Shown in pieces: positions 44,174-57,801 of a stretch of 64,000 nucleotides of DNA (the stretch's first letter is position 1; every line of letters begins with the position of its first letter). A model generated the notes under the pieces. It did no database searches, was not told where the DNA came from, and worked only from the letters and a program-made list of their open reading frames with translations. The translations under genes and the position numbers were made by a program. The DNA comes from Pseudobutyrivibrio sp. MD2005 (GTDB lineage Bacteria > Bacillota > Clostridia > Lachnospirales > Lachnospiraceae), in assembly GCF_000621865.1 (NCBI RefSeq), contig NZ_JHXE01000001.1, forward strand, positions 62,001 through 126,000, in the 5' to 3' direction.

Positions 44174-45913
44174 ATGAGCTACACTAGACATAGAAAAAGA
44201 AAAAAGAGATACAGAATACCTAGAGGCTATATATACATCGGGGTGGGATTAATACTTCTTGCGCTACTAATTATCACGATTGTTGCAATCAAGAAGTACA
44301 AGCCTACAAAAGAGCATGCAGAGCTTACAGACTATTTTACATATACATACGACAATCAGGCGGCGGTGGTGCTTAACTGCGAATACATCGAGCCTCTTGC
44401 TGATGAAGGCCATGGCTATGCCACTATAAACAATGGCCAGGTATATTTGGAGCTTGGTTTTGTTAAGGAATATATTGATGATGGATATGTTTACGACCCA
44501 TCTGAGATTACCCTTAGATATGCAACTGATACCGAGATTTACACAGCAAACCTTGGAAGCAACACTTATCTCATAGATAAGTCCAACAATTCACTGTCTT
44601 CTAATGTGGTAATTGCAGAGGATGACGCTATTTATGTTTCGGTAGAATACCTACAGCTCCTTACAGATTTTCAGTATAATTATTATCCTGAGCCTGACCG
44701 CGTATTTATTGAGACAGCTGGATTTGAAAAGCAGACTGCCACAGCAAAGGGTAAGACTCAGATTAGAGTATTGAATGGCCCAAAGAGCCCTATTTTAGAG
44801 GATGTTACAAAGGGTGAGGCCATTACAGTTGTAAGAGATACAGGTAAATGGAGCTTTGTTGTTTCTGAAAACGGCGTAATGGGCTACATGAAGAACAACA
44901 AGATTTCGGACCAGACAGCCCAGACAGTTGAGGCTACATTGCCAGAGCGTACCTACAACCATATTTCAGCAGGTTCAGATATTTCGCTTATTTGGCATCA
45001 GGTGACAGCTCAGGCTGCAAATGCTGATATTGCAAATGTACTTTCTAGCTCAAATGGAATCGATGTTATTTCACCAACATGGTTCTATCTTAATGATAGC
45101 AAGGGTGGAATCGCTTCAATTGCAAGCAGCAATTATGTAAACACATGTCATGCAGCAGGGGTTCAGGTATGGGGTCTTGTTAGCAATTTAGAGGATGAAA
45201 ACGCAGATACAACTGCAGTACTTAACACAACATCATCACGTGATGCACTTGTTAACAACCTGATTGCACAGGCAATCACTTATGGTTTAGACGGAATTAA
45301 CGTAGATATTGAACAGCTTTCAGGCGAAGCTTCTGATGGTTATATACAGTTCATCAAGGAGCTTTCAATCAAATGCGAAAAGAATGACATCATTCTTTCA
45401 GTAGATAACTACGTTCCAACTGCATCATCGGTTGGATATAACAGAACAGAGCAAGCAAAATATGCTGATTATGTCATCATCATGGGATATGATGAGCACT
45501 ATGCAGGAAGCGAAGAAGCTGGCTCTGTGGCATCAATCGGCTGGGTTGAGCAGGGTGTAAAGGATACGCTTGAGGAGGTTCCAGCAGAGCAGGTAATCCT
45601 TGGAATGCCATTTTATTGCAGAGCTTGGGAGATAGCTGAAGATGGTAGCATTTCAAGTAGTGCATACGGTCTTGATGCTATTCAGACATTCCTTAAGACA
45701 AATGAAATCACAGTTTCATGGGATAAGACATTAGGACAGAATTACGGTGAGACAATCAAGGGCAACACAACATACAAAGTATGGGTTGAAGATGAACAGT
45801 CTCTCGAGGAGAAGTTAAAGGTTATGGATAATTATGGATTGGCTGGGGCAGCATTTTGGAAGAAAGGGTTTGATAACACAGCTGCTTGGAATGTAATTGC
45901 AAAGTACCTTTAA
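44174..45913 (+). CDS. Membrane-anchored glycoside hydrolase family 18 protein with SH3 domain
   Basis: 579 residues. A basic N-terminus (RHRKRKKRYRI) is followed by one membrane helix (about 19-41), so the rest is outside. Residues about 55-185 resemble a copper-amine-oxidase-like stalk domain, about 190-248 a bacterial SH3 domain (TQIRVLNGPKSPILEDV), and 255-579 a GH18 barrel with the catalytic DGINVDIEQ (Glu near 380), as in the spore lytic enzymes YaaH/SleL. It probably binds and cuts peptidoglycan or a related N-acetylglucosamine polymer. RBS AAAGGGAGAAG. Single gene. Confidence 0.88.
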   Translation: MSYTRHRKRKKRYRIPRGYIYIGVGLILLALLIITIVAIKKYKPTKEHAELTDYFTYTYDNQAAVVLNCEYIEPLADEGHGYATINNGQVYLELGFVKEYIDDGYVYDPSEITLRYATDTEIYTANLGSNTYLIDKSNNSLSSNVVIAEDDAIYVSVEYLQLLTDFQYNYYPEPDRVFIETAGFEKQTATAKGKTQIRVLNGPKSPILEDVTKGEAITVVRDTGKWSFVVSENGVMGYMKNNKISDQTAQTVEATLPERTYNHISAGSDISLIWHQVTAQAANADIANVLSSSNGIDVISPTWFYLNDSKGGIASIASSNYVNTCHAAGVQVWGLVSNLEDENADTTAVLNTTSSRDALVNNLIAQAITYGLDGINVDIEQLSGEASDGYIQFIKELSIKCEKNDIILSVDNYVPTASSVGYNRTEQAKYADYVIIMGYDEHYAGSEEAGSVASIGWVEQGVKDTLEEVPAEQVILGMPFYCRAWEIAEDGSISSSAYGLDAIQTFLKTNEITVSWDKTLGQNYGETIKGNTTYKVWVEDEQSLEEKLKVMDNYGLAGAAFWKKGFDNTAAWNVIAKYL

Positions 45914-45981
45914 TTAGGTGAAAGGGCCTGTAAGACACAAAAAAATCACGGTTTTATGGGTTTTGTAACAGTTCAAAGTCA

Positions 45982-46009
45982 TTGTGTTATAAAGCAAAAG
46001 TGATATAAT
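45982..46009 (+). promoter_or_regulatory. Promoter directly in front of the Sua5 gene
   Basis: TTGTGT (45982-45987), 16 bases, TATAAT (46004-46009). The expected start of RNA is at about 46016, next to the ATG at 46017. Confidence 0.5.
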
Positions 46010-46016
46010 TTTGAGT

Positions 46017-47078
46017 ATGATTACTAGGATTTTGGATGTATCCAGCGAGCCACTTGATGAGGAATGTATCAAGGAGGCTTCAGAGATACTAAAGAAAGGC
46101 GGTTTGGTAGCCTTTCCTACGGAAACAGTTTATGGACTTGGCGGTGATGCAACTGATAAAGAAGCTTCACGAAAGATTTATGCAGCAAAGGGGCGACCAT
46201 CAGATAATCCGCTGATAGTGCATATTTCTGAATTTTCTCAGTTAGAAGCCATATCCTCAGGATTACCTGAGACAGCCAAAAAGCTAGCGGATGCCTTTTG
46301 GCCAGGACCACTGACAATGGTGGTTAACAAAAACGAAGTCGTGCCATACGAGACCACCGGTGGTCTTGATACAGTGGCAGTCAGAATGCCAAACAATCCC
46401 GTAGCACTAGCGCTTATTAACGAAAGTGGATGCATGATTGCAGCACCTAGTGCTAATACATCAGGTAGGCCTAGCCCTACAAAAGCAAGCCACGTGTACG
46501 AGGATTTGTCAGGCAAGATAGAGGCAATACTTGATGGAGGCCCAGTAGATATCGGATTGGAATCCACCATCGTAGACCTTACAGAAGATGTTGTTACTAT
46601 TCTACGTCCAGGCTACATCAACATGGATATGCTAAAAGAGGTAGTTGGTGAAGTCAGAATGGACCCAGGCATTGTCTACAACGACAAAGGCACCACTTCA
46701 GGTGCAAAGCCTAAAGCGCCGGGTATGCGCTACAAGCATTACGCACCAAAAGGAGATTTGACAATTATCTCCGGTGATGAGGATGCAGTTATTTCGACTA
46801 TCAATAAAATGGCAGCCGAAGCAATTGAAAAAGGTTCTAAGGTAGGCATTATTTCTACATCTGAAACAGCAGGTAAATACACGGCTGGAGAGGTGCTTAT
46901 CATTGGAAATAGATCAGACGAGGGTAGCATTGCACATAATCTTTATGATATACTACGACAGTTTGATGAATTAGATGTCGACATTATTTTTTCAGAAAGC
47001 TTTGCAACACCAAAGATGGGGCAGGCGATTATGAACAGATTGCTTAAAGCAGCGGGGCAAAAGACAATCGAGGTATAA
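46017..47078 (+). CDS. L-threonylcarbamoyladenylate synthase (Sua5/YwlC family)
   Basis: 353 residues. The YrdC domain (about 15-200) has LVAFPTETVYGLGGDA, AKGRPSDNPLIVHI, WPGPLTMVV and SANTSGRPSPT. The C-terminal Sua5 domain (about 225-350) follows after KAPGMRYKHYAPKG. It makes threonylcarbamoyl-AMP for t6A37 of tRNA. The ATG at 46017 has no Shine-Dalgarno and the -10 box is seven bases before it, so the mRNA may be leaderless; a TTG at 46011 is the other choice. It heads a likely operon with the phosphatase-like gene and dCMP deaminase. Confidence 0.92.
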   Translation: MITRILDVSSEPLDEECIKEASEILKKGGLVAFPTETVYGLGGDATDKEASRKIYAAKGRPSDNPLIVHISEFSQLEAISSGLPETAKKLADAFWPGPLTMVVNKNEVVPYETTGGLDTVAVRMPNNPVALALINESGCMIAAPSANTSGRPSPTKASHVYEDLSGKIEAILDGGPVDIGLESTIVDLTEDVVTILRPGYINMDMLKEVVGEVRMDPGIVYNDKGTTSGAKPKAPGMRYKHYAPKGDLTIISGDEDAVISTINKMAAEAIEKGSKVGIISTSETAGKYTAGEVLIIGNRSDEGSIAHNLYDILRQFDELDVDIIFSESFATPKMGQAIMNRLLKAAGQKTIEV

Positions 47079-47099
47079 TGTCTAGACTAGGAGAATAAG

Positions 47100-47552
47100 A
47101 TGGAAAATATAAATAGGGTGATTTTTGCTTCAGGAAGTGGCACATCAAGAGCGCCTATGGCGGCAGCCATCTTCCGTACAACGGAACACTCTCGTCCAAT
47201 AGATTGCGAGGCGAGAGGTCTGATTGTTCAGTTTCCGGAGCCTTTGAACCAAAAGGCGGAAGCAATTCTTATTAGTAATGGTATCGAGCTTAAGGACTAT
47301 TCTTCCAAACAGCTGGAGGAATCGGATTTTACCGAAGACACACTGGTGATTACCATGGAGGAAGTCCAAAGGCAAAAGATAATAAATGAATATGAGGCAG
47401 CCAATGATCAAAACACGCGCCTTTTAAACGAGCTTGTGGGGGACGAGCTTGAGGTGATGGATCCATATGGCAACTCGGTGCAGACCTATGGTTTGTGTTA
47501 CGAGGTATTAAAAGCTTCAATTGAAAAGTTAATGAGGGTATTACAGGCATAA
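47100..47552 (+). CDS. Low-molecular-weight phosphatase-fold protein lacking the catalytic cysteine
   Basis: 150 residues with the fold order of LMW protein-tyrosine/arginine phosphatases. The P-loop, normally CxxxxxR followed by SPM, reads SGSGTSRAPM (residues 11-20): Ser11 takes the place of the nucleophile and Arg17 is kept. The acid loop DPYG is near residue 120. In Bacillus the neighbour of sua5 (ywlC) is ywlE, an arginine phosphatase, so this is its positional equivalent. Without the cysteine it should be inactive or use other chemistry, perhaps only binding phosphorylated protein. RBS TAGGAG. Confidence 0.8.
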   Translation: MENINRVIFASGSGTSRAPMAAAIFRTTEHSRPIDCEARGLIVQFPEPLNQKAEAILISNGIELKDYSSKQLEESDFTEDTLVITMEEVQRQKIINEYEAANDQNTRLLNELVGDELEVMDPYGNSVQTYGLCYEVLKASIEKLMRVLQA

Positions 47553-47587
47553 CATAAATTCACACACAGGTATTGGAGGAGAAGACC

Positions 47588-48073
47588 ATGAGTGACAAGA
47601 GACTTGATTACATTAGCTGGGATGAATACTTTATGGGCGTTGCAGTATTATCGGGTATGAGATCTAAAGACCCAAACACACAAGTTGGAGCTTGCATTGT
47701 TAGCCAGGATAATAAAATACTTTCAATGGGCTACAATGGTTTTCCAAATGGTTGTTCGGACGATGAGTTCCCATGGGCAAGAGTTGGGGACCCTCTTGAG
47801 AATAAATATTTCTATACAACACACAGCGAATTGAATGCCATCTTGAACTACAGAGGAGGTTCATTAGAAGGCTCAAAGCTTTACGTGTCACTTTTTCCAT
47901 GTAATGAATGTGCCAAGGCTATTATTCAGTCGGGCATTAAAACTATCATCTATGATAGTGATAAATACGAAAATACACCTTCAGTTATTGCGTCTAAGCG
48001 CATGCTTAGAGCAGCTGGAGTAGAATTTTATCAGTACAAACACACTGGTAGAGAGATTACATTTGAGGTTTAA
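47588..48073 (+). CDS. dCMP deaminase
   Basis: 161 residues from ATG 47588, preceded by TTGGAGGAGAAG. The cytidine-deaminase-like zinc site is complete: THSELNAIL (His and catalytic Glu) and PCNECAKAI. The N-terminal WDEYFMGVAVLSGMRSKDPNTQVGACIV is typical of dCMP deaminases (ComEB type), which make dUMP for thymidylate synthesis. The ATP synthase operon starts 36 bases later with no terminator between. Confidence 0.93.
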   Translation: MSDKRLDYISWDEYFMGVAVLSGMRSKDPNTQVGACIVSQDNKILSMGYNGFPNGCSDDEFPWARVGDPLENKYFYTTHSELNAILNYRGGSLEGSKLYVSLFPCNECAKAIIQSGIKTIIYDSDKYENTPSVIASKRMLRAAGVEFYQYKHTGREITFEV

Positions 48074-48109
48074 GCTACTGAGGTAGATAAAGCCAGATAG
48101 GAGCAAGCA

Positions 48110-48358
48110 TTGAAGGACAAGAAAAAGGCGAGAGGAGATGTAGCAAATTCCTTAGTGATGGTGCTACAACTCGGAATAAATGTAATGGTGCCGATTCTTT
48201 TATGCACAGTGGTAGGAGCTGCACTGGCCAATCATTTTGGTTCGAAGGGGTTCACTATAGGAGGCATTCTTATAGGTGTAGTTGCAGCTTGCAATGGGGC
48301 TTATCGCTATCTTAAAGGATATCTCAAACGATTCGAGTCAAAGGAAAAGCATGATTAA
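48110..48358 (+). CDS. AtpZ/AtpI-type small membrane protein of the ATP synthase operon
   Basis: 82 residues from a TTG start after TAGGAGCAAG. Two membrane helices (about 15-37 and 45-65) with VMVLQLGINVMVPILLCTVVG and GFTIGGILIGVVAACNGAYR are the AtpZ pattern. AtpZ and AtpI form a Ca2+/Mg2+ channel or assembly factor for the c-ring in other bacteria. The next gene overlaps its end by eight bases. Confidence 0.82.
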   Translation: MKDKKKARGDVANSLVMVLQLGINVMVPILLCTVVGAALANHFGSKGFTIGGILIGVVAACNGAYRYLKGYLKRFESKEKHD

Positions 48359-48773
48359 TTGGATGAAAAGATTAAATCAAGCTTTGCCAGGCTTGGTTTT
48401 AGGAATAATTATATACGGTTTTTTAGTAGAGCTGATTGGTGTCTGGTTCGTGGCGGATAAGATACGGTACACCAGTGGTCTACTTTTTGGTGTAGGCTGC
48501 GCGATTTTCACGGCGATACATATCGCTATGATAATTGAGGAATCAGTTCGAATTGGACAAGGACATGAGAAATATCTGTCCTTCAAATCTGTAATGCGGT
48601 ATCTAATCGTATGTACAGTAATGATTTTAATGATGGTGTTTAAACTTGGAAACATGTTTACAGCACTCATCGGTATCTTTGGGCTCAAGGTTAGTGCGTA
48701 TGCACAGCCTTTGCTAAATAAATTTCTCGGTAATAACGTTTCACATATAACCGAGGTAAAAGAAGAAAACTAA
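48351..48773 (+). CDS. ATP synthase subunit I (AtpI)-like protein
   Basis: 140 residues from ATG 48351, inside the end of the AtpZ gene, with AAAGGAAAAGC upstream. Four membrane helices are seen (about 10-32, 38-60, 83-100, 105-125). It is not strongly similar to a named family by eye, but length, topology and place between atpZ and atpB identify it as the AtpI of this operon, which helps c-ring assembly. Confidence 0.75.
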   Translation: MINWMKRLNQALPGLVLGIIIYGFLVELIGVWFVADKIRYTSGLLFGVGCAIFTAIHIAMIIEESVRIGQGHEKYLSFKSVMRYLIVCTVMILMMVFKLGNMFTALIGIFGLKVSAYAQPLLNKFLGNNVSHITEVKEEN

Positions 48774-48795
48774 ATACTTTAAAGGAGGTGAAAAT

Positions 48796-49524
48796 GTGAC
48801 AGAAGGAATTTTGCTGGCCTCTAGCGATACTGTGGACATGATAAAAGGCTTGTACAAATACGAAGTGTTTGGACAGGAAGTGTGGCTCACCACATCTCAT
48901 GTTTGCATATTAATCGTGTGGCTTTCATTGGTGATCTTTTCGATCATTGCCAATCGCAAGCTGAAACATGCCACTGAAGTTCCTGATACCTTCCAAAACA
49001 TCTTAGAGCTTATTGTTGGGCTGTTAGATGGAATCGTGGAAGGAAGTATGGGTAAGCACGCACCAGTGTTTGCAAACTGGATATGTACCATATTCTGTTT
49101 CATCTTGGTATCGAACTTATCTGGTTTAGTTGGCCTAAGACCACCAACAGCCGATTACGGTACGACACTGGCGTTAGCATTAATTACCTTTGTTTGCATT
49201 CATGTAGTAAAGGTAAGGCATCAGAGTGCAAAAGACATTTGGATTGACAAGTGTTCTCCATTGCCACCATGGTTGCCAATTTGGCTACCTATCAATGTTA
49301 TTTCTGATATTGCGGTGCCTATTTCAATGTCACTACGTTTATTTGCAAACGTTCTTTCAGGAACAATCATTATGGGTCTTGTATATGGATTGCTAGGAAA
49401 GTTCGCCCTCATATGGCCTGCAGCATTGCATGTATATTTCGATATTTTCTCAGGTGCAATCCAGACCTACGTATTCTGTATGTTGACAATGACGTACATT
49501 ACTCAGAGTTATGGGGATAGCTAA
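48796..49524 (+). CDS. atpB: ATP synthase subunit a
   Basis: 242 residues from a GTG start with AAAGGAGGTGAAAAT in front. Six or so membrane helices are present. The essential arginine lies in VPISMSLRLFANVLSGTIIMGL (near residue 180), the path for ions between the two half channels. It works with the c-ring in the membrane part of the F-type ATP synthase. First structural gene of the standard BEFHAGDC order. Confidence 0.96.
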   Translation: MTEGILLASSDTVDMIKGLYKYEVFGQEVWLTTSHVCILIVWLSLVIFSIIANRKLKHATEVPDTFQNILELIVGLLDGIVEGSMGKHAPVFANWICTIFCFILVSNLSGLVGLRPPTADYGTTLALALITFVCIHVVKVRHQSAKDIWIDKCSPLPPWLPIWLPINVISDIAVPISMSLRLFANVLSGTIIMGLVYGLLGKFALIWPAALHVYFDIFSGAIQTYVFCMLTMTYITQSYGDS

Positions 49525-49824
<300 letters not shown>

Positions 49825-49866
49825 TTGACACTAGGAAGAAATAAAAAATAAAGGAGGGGCTAAAAG

Positions 49867-50369
49867 TTGGAAAGACTATTTGACTTGGACTTTCAATTGC
49901 TAAATGATGCTGTACTTTTAGCCATAGCAGTATTCTTCCTATTCCTTATAATGTCAAACATGTTATTCAATCCTGCGAGAAAGCTCTTACAGGATAGAAA
50001 AGATGGCATTGCAAGGGACATCGCAGATGCAAAGAATGATAAGGAAGAGGCAGAAAAGCTAAAGGCAGAGTACGAAGCAAAGCTTAAGGATATCAACAAA
50101 GAGCGTGATGAAATCCTAGCTGAAGCAAGACAAAAGGCCTTGAAGAATGAAACCAAGATTATTAGCGACGCTAAGGAAGAAGCGGCAGCTATTATCGCTC
50201 GTGCTAACGAGGAAGCTGAGCTTGAGAAGAAGAAGGTTGCTGATGAGGTTAAGCAGGAAATGATTAGTGTTGCAGCTGTTATGGCTAGCAAGGTCGTTGC
50301 TGCTAATATCGACACAACAATCCAGAATACCTTAGTTGAGCAGACTCTTAAGGAAATGGGTGAAGGAAC

Positions 50370-50382
<13 letters not shown>
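49867..50382 (+). CDS. atpF: ATP synthase subunit b
   Basis: 171 residues from a TTG start (AAAGGAGGGG upstream). One N-terminal membrane helix (about 12-33: NDAVLLAIAVFFLFLIMSNM) is followed by a long charged coiled coil (NDKEEAEKLKAEYEAKLKDI and on), the peripheral stalk. The end overlaps atpH by 13 bases. Standard length for the family. Confidence 0.95.
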
Positions 50383-52438
<2,056 letters not shown>

Positions 52439-52453
52439 GGAGGGTGATCTGTT

Positions 52454-54740
<2,287 letters not shown>

Positions 54741-54752
54741 GAGGTGGCTTAA

Positions 54753-55154
54753 ATGGCAGAAAACACCTTTAAGGTTTCAATCATCACGCCAGAGCGTAGC
54801 TTCTATGAGGGAGAAGCTACAATGGTTGAATTTAATACTGCCTGTGGTGAGATTGGCGTTCTGCCAAAACACATACCACTCACTACAGTAATAGCACCTG
54901 GCATATGCACCATCACCGAGCCTGAGGGAGAAAAGAAGGCTGCAGTTCATGCGGGACTTGCCGAAATTCTTCCTGATAGGGTAACACTTCTTGCCGAGAT
55001 TGCCGAATGGCCAGACGAGATTGATGTGGAGCGTGCTAAGAGTGCTGAAGAAAGAGCTAGAGAGCGTCTTGCTACAAAGGATGCAAGTCTTGATGTACTT
55101 AGAGCTGAGCTAGCCTTAAAGAAAGCATTGGTTCGACAGGATATAAAGAACTAG
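54753..55154 (+). CDS. atpC: ATP synthase subunit epsilon
   Basis: 133 residues: beta-sandwich (FKVSIITPERSFYEGEATMVEF, GEIGVLPKHIPL) and a C-terminal helical hairpin (ERARERLATKDASLDVLRAELALKKA region). It couples and can inhibit F1. RBS AGGAGGTGG overlaps the end of atpD. Confidence 0.96.
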   Translation: MAENTFKVSIITPERSFYEGEATMVEFNTACGEIGVLPKHIPLTTVIAPGICTITEPEGEKKAAVHAGLAEILPDRVTLLAEIAEWPDEIDVERAKSAEERARERLATKDASLDVLRAELALKKALVRQDIKN

Positions 55155-55178
55155 TTTTTGATAAGGGGAGGTGGCACC

Positions 55179-55406
55179 ATGATTGATGCTGATACAAGAC
55201 GAGACATTGAAGGGTTAAAAATTCAATTGAAAAGTTTCGAGGATGAGGAAGCTAGGATTCTAAAAGACCTGGAGACTCTTCGAGCGAAAAAGAATGAGGT
55301 TAAAGAAAAACTCAAAGAACTCAGTAATGATGATAAGTATCAACAGGATATGCTGACTATGGTTTATAATCAGCGTCATGGTACATCTACTTCTGAATCA
55401 AAATAA
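55179..55406 (+). CDS. 75-residue coiled-coil protein at the end of the atp operon
   Basis: From ATG 55179 after GGGGAGGTGGCACC, a very strong site. The protein is almost wholly charged and heptad-like (RRDIEGLKIQLKSFEDEEAR, LRAKKNEVKEKLKEL), so a coiled coil is expected, with a polar end. No family recognised. It lies 24 bases after atpC and before the terminator, so it is made with the ATP synthase. Perhaps an assembly or regulatory factor; this is inference from place only. Confidence 0.65.
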   Translation: MIDADTRRDIEGLKIQLKSFEDEEARILKDLETLRAKKNEVKEKLKELSNDDKYQQDMLTMVYNQRHGTSTSESK

Positions 55407-55413
55407 TAATTTA

Positions 55414-55443
55414 GGGCACCGCCAATGCGGTGCCCAATTTTTT
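55414..55443 (+). terminator. Terminator of the ATP synthase operon
   Basis: GGGCACCGC-CAAT-GCGGTGCCC then AATTTTTT. Confidence 0.93.
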
Positions 55444-55446
55444 GGT

Positions 55447-55950
55447 TTAATATCTTTTGATTTGATCGTCTTCGTCAGTAGTGGATTTATCAATCAACCT
55501 AATTTCTACTTCATAAGAATAATCATCATTAACTTTTACCATAACTTTATCGCCTACATGTTTGCCACGTATTGCGGCTCCGAGAGGAGATTCTATGGAA
55601 ATTAACCCTTTAAGAGAGTTGCCACGGATAGATGTAACCAGCTTGTATGTTTCCTCGCAATCGTCCTCTGGAATATAAAGAGTAACAGTGTTGTTAATGC
55701 CTACTTCATCGTCAGCACTGGAATCATCTACAACTTCAGCAAACTTTAACATCTTCTCTAAGTAGCGAATACGGCTATCATTCATATTTTTAGCACGTTT
55801 AGCTTCATGGTATTCGAAGTTTTCAGAGAGATCACCTTGCGCTCTGGTCTCCTTAACTTCTTCTAATAATTTAGGACGAATAACTAGCTTTCGTTCATCA
55901 ATTTCAGCTTGAATTTTCTCAATATCACCTTGGGTAAGTCTTTCTCCCAT
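55447..55950 (-). CDS. greA: Transcription elongation factor GreA
   Basis: 167 residues. The N-terminal coiled coil holds the two acidic tip residues in RAQGDLSENFEYHEAK, which stimulate RNA cleavage by stalled RNA polymerase. The C-terminal domain includes LVTSIRGNSLKGLISIESPLGAAIRGKHVGD, typical of GreA. Slightly longer than usual (158) because of an extra acidic tail (STTDEDDQIKRY). RBS GGAGGGAC. Single gene on the minus strand. Confidence 0.92.
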   Translation of the reverse strand: MGERLTQGDIEKIQAEIDERKLVIRPKLLEEVKETRAQGDLSENFEYHEAKRAKNMNDSRIRYLEKMLKFAEVVDDSSADDEVGINNTVTLYIPEDDCEETYKLVTSIRGNSLKGLISIESPLGAAIRGKHVGDKVMVKVNDDYSYEVEIRLIDKSTTDEDDQIKRY

Positions 55951-56074
55951 ATTAGTCCCTCCATAATAAAAACTCTTAAATTATGATATAAAAATAAAAT
56001 AGCAAATGCAAATAAAAAGACACGTAAGTTGTAGTATAATAAAATCCGAGTAAATGTGTGTAAAGGAATTGGTA

Positions 56075-57109
56075 ATGAATAAGGCATTTGTAAAGAAACT
56101 ATTTTGGATGTGCTTTACATTGGGGCTTTCAGTCTTAACTATTTGGACAGTCTTAAAACAAAGCCAAAGCATGTCCCTGGCTAGACTTGTTAAACTCATT
56201 TCATCGGCAGATAGAAAATGGATGGTTGCCGCAATGGTATCGGCCTTTTTATATGTGATATTTGAAGCGGTGGCCTTGTGTTCAATATTAAAAGGAATAT
56301 CCCATAAAAGAAGTTTTATAAAAGGATTAATCTACAGTACTTCGGATGTATATTTTTCAGCGATAACACCATCGGCCACAGGCGGTCAGCCGGCTAGTGC
56401 ATATTTCATGATAAGAGATAAAGTGCCAGGAGGTGCCACATCAGCAGCATTGATATTAAATCTTGTGATGTACAACGCATCCATAGTCTTCCTTGGGATA
56501 CTGGCAATAATCATTGCCCCAAGAAGCTTCATGGGCTTTAAGATTACATCAAAAGTTCTTATAATACTTGGATTTATAGGTCTATCGTTGCTGTCGTTTC
56601 TGTTTTTATTGATGCTTCATTGTGGAGACAAAATCTTCTGGATAATTCGCAAATTTCTAAGGTTTTTGCATTCCCGAAAAGCCTTTAAAAGATTGGATTC
56701 CAAGCTGGAAAAGCTGGAAAAAATTGAGACAGATTATGAAAATTGCTCGAAGCTGATTGCAGGAAAAACAGGTATAATGTTCAAGGCCTTTATCTGGAAT
56801 GTTTTGCAGAGAGCTTCACAGATAATAGTGCCGGCCCTTGTTTATATATCACTTGGGGGCAATCGCGAGAAAATATCACTTCTGTTTTCAAAGCAATGCT
56901 TGATTACGATTGGCTATAACTATGTTCCGGTTCCAGGAGCATTAGGAATTGCAGATTATTTGATGATTGATGGATTTTCTAGTATTATGGATAAAGCTGC
57001 GGCTTTCGAATTAGATATGATTAGTAGAGGGCTTACGTTTTATATTTGCGTCACATTAAGTGGCTTGATTACTTTAATAGGATATCTGAAAGGAAAAAAG
57101 AAAGTATGA
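56075..57109 (+). CDS. Flippase-like (LPG synthase TM / UPF0104, YbhN-type) membrane protein
   Basis: 344 residues from ATG 56075 (AAAGGAATTGG). About eight membrane helices. The signature SAITPSATGGQPASAYFM (near 97-114), followed by the closing motif PVPGALGIADYLMID (near 285-300), belongs to the MprF-related flippase domain. No C-terminal synthase domain is present. It probably moves lipids across the membrane, consistent with the phospholipid genes that follow. The stop overlaps the pssA start. Confidence 0.85.
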   Translation: MNKAFVKKLFWMCFTLGLSVLTIWTVLKQSQSMSLARLVKLISSADRKWMVAAMVSAFLYVIFEAVALCSILKGISHKRSFIKGLIYSTSDVYFSAITPSATGGQPASAYFMIRDKVPGGATSAALILNLVMYNASIVFLGILAIIIAPRSFMGFKITSKVLIILGFIGLSLLSFLFLLMLHCGDKIFWIIRKFLRFLHSRKAFKRLDSKLEKLEKIETDYENCSKLIAGKTGIMFKAFIWNVLQRASQIIVPALVYISLGGNREKISLLFSKQCLITIGYNYVPVPGALGIADYLMIDGFSSIMDKAAAFELDMISRGLTFYICVTLSGLITLIGYLKGKKKV

Positions 57110-57798
57110 TAGGCGTATATGACTATACAGTTATTTTGACTTACTTATCTACAATATCGGGGGTAGTTGGAATCATTGTCACCATGACCGGAATTGGTCA
57201 TCCATATTGCGGTACACTATTTCTGATGTTGTCTGGTTTAATGGATGGATTTGATGGAAAAGTAGCTAGAACTAAAAAAGGCAGAACAAAGATGGAGCAG
57301 GACTTTGGTGTACAGATTGATTCACTTTCCGATTTGATTTGTTTTGGTGTCTTGCCAGCATCTATTGGAATCGCTCAGCTTAGAGTTAGTGGTATTCTTA
57401 CAGATTTAGGAAGAGGCGCAGAAAGACCAGATCATTATTCGTTGATATTGTTATTAATTAGCATTGCAGCAGTTTATGTCCTTGCAGCACTTATTCGCCT
57501 GGCATATTTCAATGCCACAAGCGAAGAGCGAGCAGAAGAGGCAATCATCAGAGGAAGATCATATTTCACAGGACTTCCAGTAACTGCAGCAGCATTAATC
57601 TTCCCACTTACATTAGTTGTTCATTGGTTTACCAGAGCGGATTTGACATTGTTTTATTTCTGGTTAATGCTCATCGTAGCATTGATGTTTTTGGCAAACG
57701 TAAAGATACCTAAGCCAAATAAAAAGCAGTTTGCAATAATACTTGCTGTTGGTTTGGTTGAGTTTATAGCAGTAATATTAATATTACTTTACGAGTAA
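57106..57798 (+). CDS. pssA: CDP-diacylglycerol-serine O-phosphatidyltransferase
   Basis: 230 residues from ATG 57106 (AAAGGAAAAAAG upstream), overlapping the flippase-like gene by four bases. The CDP-alcohol phosphotransferase motif DGFDGKVAR...G...D...D is complete (DGFDGKVARTKKG, FGVQIDSLSD). Six to eight membrane helices. It makes phosphatidylserine, the substrate of the decarboxylase encoded next. Confidence 0.9.
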   Translation: MIGVYDYTVILTYLSTISGVVGIIVTMTGIGHPYCGTLFLMLSGLMDGFDGKVARTKKGRTKMEQDFGVQIDSLSDLICFGVLPASIGIAQLRVSGILTDLGRGAERPDHYSLILLLISIAAVYVLAALIRLAYFNATSEERAEEAIIRGRSYFTGLPVTAAALIFPLTLVVHWFTRADLTLFYFWLMLIVALMFLANVKIPKPNKKQFAIILAVGLVEFIAVILILLYE

Positions 57799-57801
57799 AA
57801 T

